The position numbers and the translations under genes were made by a program. From Floccularia luteovirens (Eukaryota; Basidiomycota; Agaricomycetes; Agaricales; Squamanitaceae): 64,000 nucleotides of DNA. The stretch lies in the NCBI GenBank assembly GCA_009739215.1, contig VSJF01000011.1, forward strand, positions 1,240,001-1,304,000. The letters run 5' to 3'. This document shows, piece after piece, positions 1 through 11,847 of this stretch. The notes under the pieces were generated by a model, which was given only the letters and a program-made list of their open reading frames with translations, had not been told where the DNA came from and ran no database searches. Positions within the stretch are counted from its first letter, which is position 1. Each line of letters opens with the position of its first letter.

Positions 1-6
1 AAAGCA

Positions 7-1419
7 ATGCCAGGAGCGACGCGTTCTTCCACTTTTGTACGCCCGCCCCGTCCGCCCAACGCATGGATACTTTATCGTTCAGACAAGCTCAGAGCTCTTC
101 CTCCTGTTGGGCCAGGAGAGACACGTCGAGCCCAAGGAGATGCATCACAACTTATTGCTGAAATGTGGAAAAATGAAACAATCGAAACGCGTTTACTGTA
201 TGAACAACGCGCAGAAGCTAAAAAAGCAGAACATATGGAAAAATTCCCTGACTATCGGTTCCAGCCCATGAAGAAGGAGGAGAAAGTCCGTATAAAAGAA
301 GAAACTAAATTACAGAAAGAACGGGAGAAGCAAGCTAAGCGTAGTAGTCGAGGACGATCAGCCGCTGCTCAACCTACTATCACAACTGGAGTACCTCCAC
401 CTTTGCCTTATCCTATACACCCGTATGTTTACCAGAGATATGGTGCTGCGGGCCCTTCTCCCCCCATGTCCGCCGCTGGATCACCCGTGAATCCAAGTGA
501 TTCACCATCTACATCCGAAGAACAACGAACATCTCCACAACCAATAATTCACGCGCCAGCGCCTGTTCCTGGGATGCTACCACTAGCTAACCCTGTCGGA
601 GCCAACCTCGGGTTCCCGATGTTCCCAATGGTACAACAAGATCCATGGCAAATGCAACAATTCCCCCAATTACAGCCAATTGAAACACCTACAACTACAA
701 CATCGACGGATCCTGGTCAATTCTTCTGGCCAAAACTTGATCTCGAACAGCCCGTTACCGCTACCGGGTCCGGCAGTGGCACAGATGAAAATTCACCGGT
801 ATGTTACCCCATCATTCATATTTACTAGCTTAAATAATTTTATTAATCGCTAAATATTCAGAAGAACAACGATACCCTTTCTTTCGAATTCCCAGAGTTC
901 ATGCTACAAAATATGCAAAATTGGCTCACGAATGATCAGCCCTCCGGTGAAATACAAGAAACGTTCCAAGCTCTGCTGACAGGCACAGCAGATCCATCAA
1001 TTTTCCAACTTCATGACTTCGATGCCGACGCACTAACCGGGATCCCTCCTGGAGAAATCGAATTATCACTAGGAGATCTATCTTACATTCCAGAACCGAC
1101 ACCTACAGGAGTTAATTTTGATTTTTCAAATTTTATGCAATATCCCATGGACTCGACGAGTGGGAACGCTTCGTTCGAGGATCCAATCGCGTCATTATTC
1201 GAAAATCAGACCGGTTTAGGTTCACTCGAATTCGATAGTCAGGATTTTATCAATTTTGACGCGTCTCAAGATTCATCACTTTCCTCTGTTACCCCAACTT
1301 CTGTTGAAGAGCTGCCTTCAACACCAACGGTGACGGTAGATCAAACTAATCAATATACGCCACCTGCAGGCGCATCTAAATCAACTCGCCGCGTCGGTGG
1401 TACCTGGAAATTACCTTGA
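7..1419 (+). CDS. HMG-box (MATA_HMG type) transcription factor, possibly 5'-partial
   Basis: Two exons, 7-798 and 862-1419, joined across a GT-AG intron (799-861) in phase 0; 449 aa from the ATG at 7. Residues about 12-80 form an HMG box of the fungal MATA_HMG kind: it opens with RPPRPPNAWILYRSDK, has the central W of EMWKNE, and ends in a basic tail (KKEEKVRIKEETKLQKERE) that could be a nuclear signal. The rest is low complexity, first P/S/T-rich, then acidic and Q/S-rich, as expected for an activation region. Such proteins bind DNA in the minor groove and in basidiomycetes often control mating or development; the target here is not knowable from sequence. The box begins almost at the first Met, so an upstream exon beyond the window edge is possible. 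Confidence 0.85.
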
Positions 1420-3973
1420 GAGTTGACAACTTGGCCTTTATTTACAGCCGATCCACTGGAAATTCCGCATTATCCTCCACCGAAATCGTTACTATTTTTT
1501 CATCGTCTTGGACGTCATCATGATCTTTTCGCATAAATATTTCCCGCTATCAATGCTTGTACTGTTGCTCTCAATTAATTTATTCCCCTCCCCCTTCTGT
1601 AAATCGCCCATACTCAGTGACTACCGATCCGATTTCACATCTCCTCCACGACACGCTTACGCTCTTCCTGCTCTCGTCTTGCGTCGAATTATCAAATTCA
1701 AATGTTATCCAAGTTTTTTTTATCCACTTCTTATTTGAATCTATCATCGCCTCCCCCTTGCGAGTCAGACGGTCCCAGAATATTGAATCCCCATCATCAC
1801 ATGACACTTAGTGAAATCACCTCGAGCATTCTTGACTCGTCTTTCACATCTTTATATCATGAGCTATATGCGTCGGATCACACTAGTAAAGTATTAGACA
1901 TTGGCTATGTATGTCTTTATCGCCCCCACGGAAGGGTTTTGGTTACCTAAGAATTTGGTGTAGAAACCAGTGCCCTCCCTTTATTCACACTTGTGTCCAT
2001 TGATCAGCACGCTTTTTTGAATGATATACCAGTCATCCGTCTAATCTCCTCGGACATTTGATTTAGTTGTGATTGGTACAAGTGTGATAAGCTTGGCACA
2101 ATCACATCCTCCTCGAGTGTTTTCAAGATAGTGGAGCAAGATCATAAATGAATCTGTTCATGCGTGATTCCAGCAAGGTGTCTTCAGGTTACAACGACCG
2201 AGGTGATAGATAATACTTGTTTATCTTACACGTTCACCACTCGCCAATAATTTACATGACACATGGGGACTACTGCGTCGTAATCATACATGATGTAAGG
2301 TACAAAATTCTTTTGATGTGGAGTGGTCTATTTATGGGCCTGAGCCAGTTCATGCCAATCCTTGGTTTTTGCGCCCAGATGACAAGAATATTGATAGAAT
2401 AAGCTACACATCTCCCGCGACCACTCCATACTAAAAAAACGTGCCTGTACTATAATCATTTTGGTGTTGAGATCATCTGCATCAACTCCAAGCCACACGC
2501 ATGCACTGCTGCCTGAAAATTGCTATAAATCAATCGATGAGACCCCTATTTTTCTGTCAATTAAACCTACTCAGGCCTACTTTGCGGCTTCCATCATACT
2601 GCGATCACGAGCTATTTGAAATACGGGAGACATGCTGTAGCTTGTTATGGATATGTGGGTTTCCGTTGATCGACTCATGATTATCACGGTCAGGCTTCCC
2701 CAAGTTTCCGTAAATTTCTTCTCAGCACGCGTTCGACGCACCCCCAACATCGATTGTGAATCGTAGAAAGGACTCAATTCACAGCCGTCCTATTACTACC
2801 GCCGGTCGGCCGACTCAATCAGCCGTAGGATGAATTGGCTGGCTGGTATGCAATATATTGACATGACTATTTTTATCCGATTATAGCTTAATCAGTGAAT
2901 TTAAACATCTTACGCTTATGCCAAACCCACTCAACAGCGCACACATACTATCATGTAAAAGTTTTTTTTCTTTTCATTAGTCATTTTTTCAAAAGAAGAT
3001 TATAAGCGTAAAGGCTTCTCGGGGTTTTGTTTTCTCGTTGAACGACGCTTGGCTAAAATGCTCACACCCTTTGTCCCCACATATAAGGCAAGACATTAAC
3101 AAACCAAACTTGAAGGTCGGCTTTGAAAGGTTTGAAAGCTTCAAGGGCTTCGGGGATATTCACTAGAAATGGAAATATCTTTCGCAATATCATACACCGT
3201 ACATATCGCACAAGGGACGCGCGCCGCAGTCGGGATATGTAAGCATATCTGAGCTTTCGGCGAGTCGTAAGTAGATGTTTTATCTACCAAAGAAGGGAAA
3301 AAAGAAAACAGATCGTCTTCTGATCCGGGCTGATATACGGCGGTTGGCACCTGCCTAGCATTATAATATATTCTCCACTCTCTTATATAACGACGAAATC
3401 GGGCTGCTACAAAAGCACTGGTCTCTCTAGCCACATGTGTTCGTGGCGCAATATAATTTCAGGCAAAATTGGGAAAGCTGTGTCGCGGATATCAAAAAAC
3501 CCCTGGTAACATTGACCTGAGGGTTTCATAACAGTCCCTGTGCAACTGAGCTTTGGTCGATATGCCGTCAGCTCGCCATCCAACCCTGACACATCCTGAC
3601 ACCTGGGTTGGAAAAGAAATTCCATCAAGTTCTACCTGTATACAGCACACGAGGTTATCTGGACAAACTCGACATCCGGGCTAAATTTACGCGGGTTGTA
3701 CAGCCAAGCTGTTTATTGACATTGTAACGAACTCCTATATGCAGAGGTGCTGTGCAAAACCGGCTTGTGGTCTGTCGCGTCAAACTGTAACGACACCGAA
3801 GCCGCAGTACCTAACCCTTTGAGCCACCTTGATTTGGCTCTTTCAAACCCACTTAAATTCAAAAGGTGGGGCTCGGGATCTTCGCTTTCCTCAATCCCTC
3901 AAAAGCTGACCGTCCTGGAGAGAGATGAGAACCAGGATCCTTCCTACCTTCTAACAAATTAACAAGTTACAGA
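1420..3973. other. Intergenic, 2.5 kb, no gene recognised
   Basis: Short open frames occur on both strands but none shows codon bias, a splice-consistent extension or a family I recognise. The best is a 97-codon minus-strand frame at 3141-3434 beside another at 3407-3628; they do not join sensibly. The last 250 bases are the likely promoter and 5' leader of the DUF6699 gene. Confidence 0.5.
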
Positions 3974-4519
3974 ATGTCTTCTACAACAGTAAGCCTCAAT
4001 CCCCTTCTCCGTAGCTCACAATACGATCTTGCAGAAGGACATTGTTGTCTAATCCTCTGGGATATACGCGAGCCGCCTTTACCCTCTGCTCGTCATGTTT
4101 TCGGTCTTGAATTTCAGATAACGCCTTCCGTCTTTGATCACTACGCTACCACGCCTCCAGTTCCGTCTCTTTCTATAACATGCGATTTCCTTCCCGTCCC
4201 CTGGCCCATGGTGGCTGCGAATGCAAACGGAGTCACCATTCGGGATGTTTTGGAGGCGATATATCACGCATTGTCTACGCCACTGCAGTCAAGCGTGGTA
4301 GAGCCCTTGTCGCTCAAACAGCAAAGACGCATTTATGCGGCTTTTGACGCTCGTAGGAGAGCTTTGATTGCTCTAACGAACATACCTGTCGATCAAAGAT
4401 CTCTCGGGCTGTTGAGGGTTGATACCCTCCTACGTCATACCCTCTTTGCGGGGTTGACTCTGATTCATGAGGACAACACTGAATACCGTGCTGTCCTCAC
4501 TCTAAGACGTCCTACATGA
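3974..4519 (+). CDS. DUF6699 domain protein
   Basis: Single-exon gene of 181 aa. The pattern fits the DUF6699 family that is expanded in mushroom genomes: an N-terminal SLNPLLRSSQYDLAEG segment, a short LILWDIREPP strand motif, a central PSLSITCDFLPVPWPMVAAN strand, then the helical TIRDVLEAIYHALSTPL followed by an arginine-rich helix (QQRRIYAAFDARRRA). The biochemical role of the family is unknown. The start is the first ATG after a pyrimidine-rich leader, and the stop is followed by T-rich DNA. No signal peptide or membrane segment is visible, so it is probably cytosolic or nuclear. Confidence 0.7.
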   Translation: MSSTTVSLNPLLRSSQYDLAEGHCCLILWDIREPPLPSARHVFGLEFQITPSVFDHYATTPPVPSLSITCDFLPVPWPMVAANANGVTIRDVLEAIYHALSTPLQSSVVEPLSLKQQRRIYAAFDARRRALIALTNIPVDQRSLGLLRVDTLLRHTLFAGLTLIHEDNTEYRAVLTLRRPT

Positions 4520-4725
4520 TATCTGTTTAGGACGCGGCTTGTTTTCTTTTTATTTATTTCCCTTTGCTTCTTTTTTCTTCGTCTCTCACCAGACAGTATA
4601 CCCCCTAGAGCATCTCCTAGAACAGTATTGAAACCTTCAAAGAGGGTTCAAAAAAATATTGATATCCATACGAACAAAAAAAGATTAGGATACAGTACAA
4701 GGGGGGATACAACACTGTTGTGTTC

Positions 4726-5511
4726 TTAACGATAATCATTCCACGGACTCGTATACAACCCAATCGAATACTCCACTTTTTCATTTTCTCTTTCTCGTTT
4801 CAAATCAAGGCTGCCAGGAGATGACATCCGATAATACGCGTGCCTTGAAGATGGCAAAGCGATAGCAACTGCAACACGCATCTCCGCCAATTTCTGTCTA
4901 GAATCTTTACCGGCATTGCATTCGGCGGTGTGTTTGTGCCGTGGTGATTTGTTGAGGAAGGGTATCACATCAAGTGAATGTGATATGCGACTCCGCAGAG
5001 AAGTTGTGCGTTGCGTTGAACGGTCAATGCGATGTTGGCGGGAGGTGACTGGTTTGGGATCACTGGCTCTGCTGCTGCTATCACCTTTTACGATAACCTG
5101 TGCTGAAAGTGGCTATATCAGAATAGTTAGATTAATCTTTGATATGAACATGATGCATGATTTACGTACCATTACATTATCCCATTCCAATTCCTTCGTT
5201 CCTTCTCCCGTTTTCGATGGAAAAGTGGAATAATAATCCCACAATATCGGTCGCTGTAGGCTGATGCTATGAGATCCTGCTGCACCGTTGTTCATCTCAG
5301 TTGAATGTTGGTTTTCTGGACTAAGCCAGGTTCCAAAATGTACCCGTCTCCATCCAAAGATCGAGACCATAGCAGCAAAGAATAACCCGATGGCAAGAAA
5401 CGCAAGGATAAGTGGTGGAGATCCGACTGGCGAGTTGGGTTTGTCATCACTAACACTACTTGAGGCTGTTGGAGACGAGTTGAGAGATGAGGTAAGAGTT
5501 TGTAGAGCCAT
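4726..5511 (-). CDS. Small single-pass membrane protein
   Basis: Two exons, 5511-5170 and 5097-4726, intron 5098-5169 (gtacgt...cacag), 237 aa. There is a Ser-rich N-terminus of about 30 residues and no clear signal peptide. One transmembrane helix follows (PPLILAFLAIGLFFAAMVSIFG), then a WRR stop-transfer and a hydrophilic tail of about 180 residues ending in VEYSIGLYTSPWNDYR. This layout and the EYxIG...W ending recur in the gene at 17820-18608. Such proteins are common, uncharacterised members of Agaricomycete genomes. I infer N-out/C-in topology from the basic residues after the helix. No function is assigned. Confidence 0.75.
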
Positions 5512-5849
5512 GAATTTTGTAGACTTTTCAGTTAATTATGAATGATGGCACATCTCTGAAAAGATTACCCATATCCCCGAGAGAGATTCTCTCGAGGAGT
5601 ACAACCTATTGCGCCCCGTGAGAGTCTCCACAGACATAAATAGTTACAGGTGCTGCGTGTCCTGAGAAATGATCTACCAGGAACATATTACTGTAATGCC
5701 TTTACGCTATTGGTTTTCCCCACATCGTTTATATTTGGTTTTTTTGACAAAGTAAAAATTGCCCATAATTGTACATTACTGGAGTACATATGTATACGAT
5801 GGTGAAGATATGGTAATGTATCAAAATGTTAATTTGCCAAACAGACAAC

Positions 5850-7767
5850 TCATAGTGTATCCCGTCGTTTAATTCCCACCTTGCATCCAAGTGGTTTCCT
5901 AAGGAAGCCCTCACGGGTCTCCAGCTGAGAGAAACAGAAGGTTAGGAATGAAGGATAGACAAACTAATAAAAGGAAGAAACTCACAGGCTGCTTGGGGTC
6001 GGCCAGAACTATATCGTATCGGCGCATAATAGAAGCGATGATAATTTGCAACTCCACAAATGCCAGATTGCGGCCGACGCAAGCTCTGCGAAACAAAGTC
6101 GGTAAGACAGTGGGATCCGAAAACCAAAACAACGAACTTACCTTGGACCAAATGAGAAAGGGTTGAAAGTTTTCTGGATATCAGCCTGATCACGCTCAAA
6201 CCAGCGTTCTGGTCGGTATTCTTCCACATCTTCACCCCAGATGGTCTTATCGCGATGGATCGAATAGCTTGGTACACTCAAGACAGTACCCTCGGGGAGG
6301 TAATGTCCCAAGACAGTCAAACCTCCTTCTGGAACAACTCGAGGCAAACCGATGGAAGATGTAGAGTGCATGCGAAGTCCTTCGTTGATGCAGGCGTCAA
6401 GATATGGAAGGCGTTTCACCTGTTGACCTGTTGCACAAATCTCGTCTTCTGTACCTAATTGTTCATCAAGTTCGGCATGTAATTTTGCTTGCACATGGCG
6501 AGTGCGAGCGAGATAGTAAATTATAGCACAGGCAGAGCTACAATGGCATGATTAATGGGGTAATGATGATACAGTTGCAGTATAACGTACTTAGATGTTG
6601 TATCAGAACCGGCGATGAGTAATGTCAACGCTTCTGCCGTTAATTCTTCCTTGCTCAACGGTTTTCCTTCATTGTCAAGACCAGATTCAAGTTTACTCAA
6701 AAGGTCAACACGATCTGTTGGTGTCGCAAGACGTTTTGAAACAGCCATGATTGCGATACCGGCAAGGGTCTTGACATCCTGTTGTCCTTTGCTATACCAA
6801 GGCAGATGGCGAACCAAAGGACGCCACCAGGGAGGTAATACTCCGATAGACATGGAATATTCACCACGGCCATTCAAAATCTTGATGGCGGGAATAGCTT
6901 GCACTTCGATTTCTTTTCCCGTTCCGTAAGAGTCCATGACATCTTGTTGTCTTTTTGGGACTTGCGCAGTGTCCTTGGCTGCTTCCAGCATGCCGAATGG
7001 AGCACCGAAAGCAAGGTCACCCACAATATCAAAGCTCAGATAATTGGTCCCTATTCAAAGCTGCATCAGTGATGTGAGATTTCCAGAAAAAAAGGAATAC
7101 TGACAAGGTAAACAATCAAGCCAAAGACGACCATCTGCTCCATACCAACCTCCCTCACCATCTGTGCCCGATAAACCTTTGACTGCACCATCACAAAGAC
7201 GGTCCCATTGTTTGATGAACAAACCAACATAATGGCGGATGTGAGGTTCGAACTCGGTCACACTCTTTTGCGAGAAGATGTGGGAAATGAGTTTGCGTTT
7301 TCTCGCATGCTCATTGCGATCACGTGTGTTGAAAATACCCCGCCTGATTGACACAAACGCATCATAGAAGTTGGACTTGAGTGCACCATTGCCGTGAGCG
7401 TATACAACTGACAGAGCATCTGGCTCAGCAATTGAGAGGTGGTTTGGCGCAATTCTCACGAAAGGACCTGGTGTGAAGGAGAGGGTAGGGGGTTGATGTG
7501 AAACAACAAAAAATAGGAGCTGCTGGGAATATACATACCATACTTCTGGTGCATGGCATGAACGGTCTCAGAGCGATGACCATTCTTGCTCACCCAGCCT
7601 AACCAGATATCAGAGAACTTTGCTACGAAAGGTCCTGGGTATTTGCGTATGCCATGAGGGTCATAGAAATAGGGAATGAAGTGAATTAAGAAGAAAGCGA
7701 CCGGGAGGAGGGTGAGGAGGGTGGGGATATCTACGAAATTGTAAAGAGGATTCAGCAAGGCAGACAT
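5850..7767 (-). CDS. Cytochrome P450, CYP53-like (benzoate 4-monooxygenase type)
   Basis: Six exons: 7767-7539, 7467-7105, 7050-6591, 6537-6142, 6085-5986, 5924-5850; 1623 bases, 540 aa, a normal length for a microsomal P450. An N-terminal hydrophobic anchor (LLTLLPVAFFLIHFIPYF) is followed by the proline-rich hinge KYPGPFVAKFSD. Landmarks: the I-helix AGSDTTSNSACAI, the K-helix EGLR, PERW, and the haem loop FSFGPRACVG with its Cys near residue 485. One intron splits the haem loop inside the Arg codon. The YLSFDIVGDLAFGAPFGML segment is characteristic of CYP53 enzymes, which para-hydroxylate benzoate and related plant aromatics. Substrate assignment is inference. No frameshift seen. Confidence 0.88.
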
Positions 7768-10343
7768 TGGGAAGGGATTGAGGGTAGAGATTGTTATACG
7801 GACGGAACTGGGTTAAGTAGTATCCACGGTATATAATTACCATTCATAGACATAGCCGCAAGTGACCAGTCTTACATTTGGAAATTAGAATCCAATACAT
7901 ACCACCCCATTGTCAGGTGCTTGCCGGGAGTAAGGTACATTGTAAATGGGGTTAGCTCTACACTTTCTCCAGCTTTTAATAACACTGCATACAACGATCT
8001 GTACTCATCTCTACCGTAATATTCCTCTACACGTCGCATACCATCCACCAACCACACACATCATCAATTGTGTCATCACCCCATATTTAGCAGTATCAGG
8101 GGTTCGGTTCACAGGTCAAGGGAACCATGATCAGGAAGGACCATACAGAAGGACCACGAAGACGACGGGATCGGCTGATGATCTATATGGAGATACATAT
8201 GTAATATTGCCCGTAGACGCTCGCTAGTGGCGTTCCAACGTGGTCTTCTGTGATTCATCACCCAAAGGTCAATTTGCCGGGTGACGCCGGTTTATCCGTT
8301 GCCTTTAAGCCTTCGTGCAGTTCGGACAAGAACACATCTTGTTGCGTCACAGTTCTGCGAGCTTGATGCGTTGAGAAGGAAGGTCTAATTGTAACGTAAC
8401 CAATCTAATACCTACCTTGGCGCGAATACATTCCCTTCCAAAAGAATTGTTCTGGAGTGTATTGATGGGGTCGAACAATAATTTCTGGAAACGTTGTATC
8501 TGTCCCCAGTCATCCTTACCCCCGGAAGATGAAGGCGCGAACTAAGTTTGTATAAATGAACCCGTCTGATTGCAAGAGCCTGAACAGCACCAACATTAGG
8601 GGATTAAGGCGGGTTTTGCAAGACCGCTCCAGTGGTAAAATTGACAGCGCCCAGCACTCACGTGTTTGCTGGTTTGGTTTACTTGGAAATCTCTCGAAAC
8701 GACTTTTGTGGAGTCTTGCTCACGCACACATCTGATCTCAGTTCATGTTTAACGTTTATCATAGATGCAATGTCAGTCAACTTCCTTATTGATACCAATC
8801 ATAACTTCATTGTCAAACTGCCAGGTGCATGCACACATGCCAGTCATAAAGTGATATATGTTTCACATCCAGTCATTTCAATACCATGATCTCTAATGGT
8901 GTGACGCATATGGGGATGTTGGCCCATCTTACGTTACTACAAGCTTGATTTGTTATTCGAGGCACTAATCGTTTATTAGTAAAAAAACATATCATTCGAA
9001 TGGGTACACTGGTGTACGTTACACCAGTAACATCACGAAATATTCCAGACCGGAGCAAAGGGGCCAGCCACCTAATCCCCGCGGGCACATTTTCGATGGT
9101 ACTCACAATACAAATGCTTCCGAATGAAACTTAGTGGAGGAAGCATGTCGACGGCATCGCTTAAGTCGTCTCGCACTTGTTCTCCGATGCATACCCCATG
9201 TTCCCGCCGGTGACGCTATCAAATTCTTCATGAGAATGATTACTGATGGCGTCTTAACCTTGATGCTATCACTTGGACTGCAAAAGACTCTCTGTACAAT
9301 AATCTTGGAAGACCAGCTGGATGGAACTTGCTTTTCCGCCTAGGCTTATCCTTAAGGAGTTGCACCGCCAGATAGAACAGGTACTGCACGTTCTGATTAT
9401 CCTATCTCACAAATAAGCTCCTTCATTTTCAGGTCTCGGCTTGGTTATTTTGAGGATTTTTTTGTTCAGTGGCTATTTCAGTAAAGCAGTCGCTTTGCGT
9501 CTGTTTTCCTCGAGTTGATTCTGACCCCTAAAAACTATCTTTGCACAAACTGATGCATGATGACCAATCGGATGAACCAGACCCTTCTGCCATAATTGTA
9601 AACGCAAATCGCCAGCAAAAGGTCAAATCAGCCAATTTTTTTAACCTCGCTTTTTGAAGAGCTGTGTGACCTAACTTAACAAGGGTTTGTGCCCAGACAT
9701 TTCCCATAAGTAAACGTGTGGGTAAGGTCAGTTGTGTTTAGCCTCTATCTTCTACCGCAGCAGCTCAACAAGGTATATGTGCTACTGCCAACGGTTTCCA
9801 CCTTCCATCAAGGGAAAAGATACACCGCCGGGTAAAGGTCACTCCCATAACTTATGAATCATCACTTACAATCAAAACATTATCTTCGTCGGCACCTCCG
9901 CTCCGGCACGGTCGCGGTACTACGATATCCCATGAACAATCTTTAACTTCATAAAATTATCCGGTTTGAATCCTTGATTGCCACCTGTTTAAGGTTTGTT
10001 TGACAGTGCGCTTTTCACATCATCACATTACATCGTTGTTTTGACACGCCTTTGGAATCGGCGGTGGTTCCATTTTTTTCTGCTATCCATTTAGTTTTTA
10101 CAAGCACGTCCTTGCTCCGCTTCCTTAGAACAACAATCACAATATAAGGGATTCCTTATTTGGGTTCACGCAGAAGCCTCGGACTTCCGATGACGCAACT
10201 CAGGTTATCACATTGAGCAGGTAAGGACCTAGCAGAGTTCAAAGGATGTGTGTCGTCATATGCTGTGTCGTAAATACACTTATCTAATATGGTTCACGGT
10301 ACCGATTGTTCGTTGCAAACATATATCAAGGTGACTGTTTCCT
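7768..10343. other. Intergenic, about 2.6 kb
   Basis: No gene is supported; the open frames here (for example 7946-8227, 8632-8889, 9134-9343) lack family resemblance or splice context. The stretch includes the upstream region of the P450 and a perfect 9-base inverted repeat at 9008-9028. Confidence 0.5.
9008..9028. repeat. Short perfect inverted repeat
   Basis: ACTGGTGTA (9008-9016) and TACACCAGT (9020-9028) flank the spacer CGT. It could be a dimer-binding site or chance; it lies far from any gene. Confidence 0.4.
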
Positions 10344-11580
10344 TTACAGTGGCAGGATATGGGAAACCGGTCCTAACGGAAGAATCCTAGAGGGGTTGAT
10401 CTACGACTACAAAATTAGTATAAAGACAAGGGAGAGGAGTACTTATCGAACTATTAGAGTAATAATAGAGTGTTTCAATGTGATCAAACTCAGTAGATAT
10501 TTTAAATACCTCATTGTTCCTGTACAGGTTTCTCATCTATCTTAAAAATGAATAAGAGAATATAGAAAAGCGCTGAGTATCACCCATGCACGCGGAGTAC
10601 AAATGAGAACCTGACCTATGAATAGCAGGATATCCATCACGGATAGTCCGAAGGTTTCACTTGAATTGACCAACTTATGCAATATCAATCCGAATCTAAA
10701 GGAAACATTTTGGTTGTTACATAGCCCGTAATTTTTTTTTGGAGCCAAGGGATGACCGAAAAGTGAAATAAAAATAGACATCCCATGCTGTACTATACGC
10801 ACGATTGTAACCTGGAGCCTTATGTCCGCCTCGGTAAGTCTGCTCCCGGCAAGATAATCCTTTCCAGTAAGCAGTTCTTCGGCCTTGCCTAGAGCACCGA
10901 AAAGTTCTTTAACCGCCTTTGTATAAGCTTTCTGACTTGTTGCAAAGCCGCACTTATACACGCCATCTACAACATGAAGGTAAACAATGATCCGATCCAT
11001 TTGCATTATTCCTTGGACGGGGGATAGGGAACTTACTATTAATATTAGGATAGATCCACTCATTCAGCGAATCAATTTCGGTCCGAAGTTCACGAGGGTA
11101 ATAATCCAATGCGGCCTTTTCCGCAGGGACAAGTTCATTGAAAGCAGTATTGAAGATGCGAAGTATTTTAGAGTTATCATTGTTAACTATAGTGTGGTTT
11201 TTCTTATCCCAAAGAACAGGGACAGTGAATCTAAGAAATCTCAATTAACTTCCTCCCTAATAGTTTGAGGTATAAACTTTTGGGAGAGCATACCTTCCGG
11301 ATTCAGGCGGATCAGCCTTTAGATACAAGTCTTTGATATGGTCGGAATTGTATAGTGGGTCAACTTCTGCGCCTTCCAATGGGTACACATCGGCAAACGG
11401 CCACCCTTGGTTTCCCATTCGAGATCAAACCACTATGACAACTAGAAAAGGTGGTGTGTTGTAGTATAACGTCATTTGTTCCAGAGGAGTATCGAAGATG
11501 GTTAATATACGAATTATTCTGTCGGACTTTTCAATAGTCGAATAATCAATGTCCTAGGATGCATCGTTCGACATGGCTTG
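10344..11580 (-). pseudogene. Decayed ECM4/Xi-class glutathione transferase copy
   Basis: A degenerate copy of the intact gene next door (11848-13518). Preserved pieces read, in order, QGWPFADVYPLEGAEVDPLY, FTVPVLWDKKNHTIVNN, a WIYPNIN segment, GVYKCGFATSQKAYTKAVKE and LTGKDYLAGSRLTEADIRL, then a C-terminal INPSRILPLGPVSHILPL ending at 10344. Exon-intron order is retained. A TGA interrupts the start of the third homologous exon, and TAA and TGA codons lie in the exon equivalent to RFDPVYVGHFK. The first exon and the segment with the catalytic CPW motif are missing or unrecognisable; only a trace of the RTLIVRLLKG exon remains near 11525-11580. It is a tandem duplicate in the same orientation, downstream of the functional gene. 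Confidence 0.85.
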
Positions 11581-11847
11581 ATAAATTTCAAGGTGACAAT
11601 AAGTTCTTTTGATGTAGTGTTTGATACATTATGGGAGGTTTGTAAAAGAAATTGACGACAATCCCGTAATAAAATAAAAATAGCCATATGTTGCCATCTT
11701 TGGTAAGCAGAAAAATCATCAAAATAAATCAATTCATTTATAAAGGTGTGTTCGAAAAGACGACCTTAACATTGGCAAATTTTTATTCTAACGACCTTAT
11801 TGTACATGTAACTGTTACAAACAAAAAAGTTGGGAAATTTGATTTCC

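Noticed and set aside
3141..3628. Two adjoining minus-strand frames (97 and 73 codons)
   Set aside because: They do not join at plausible splice sites and match no family I know.
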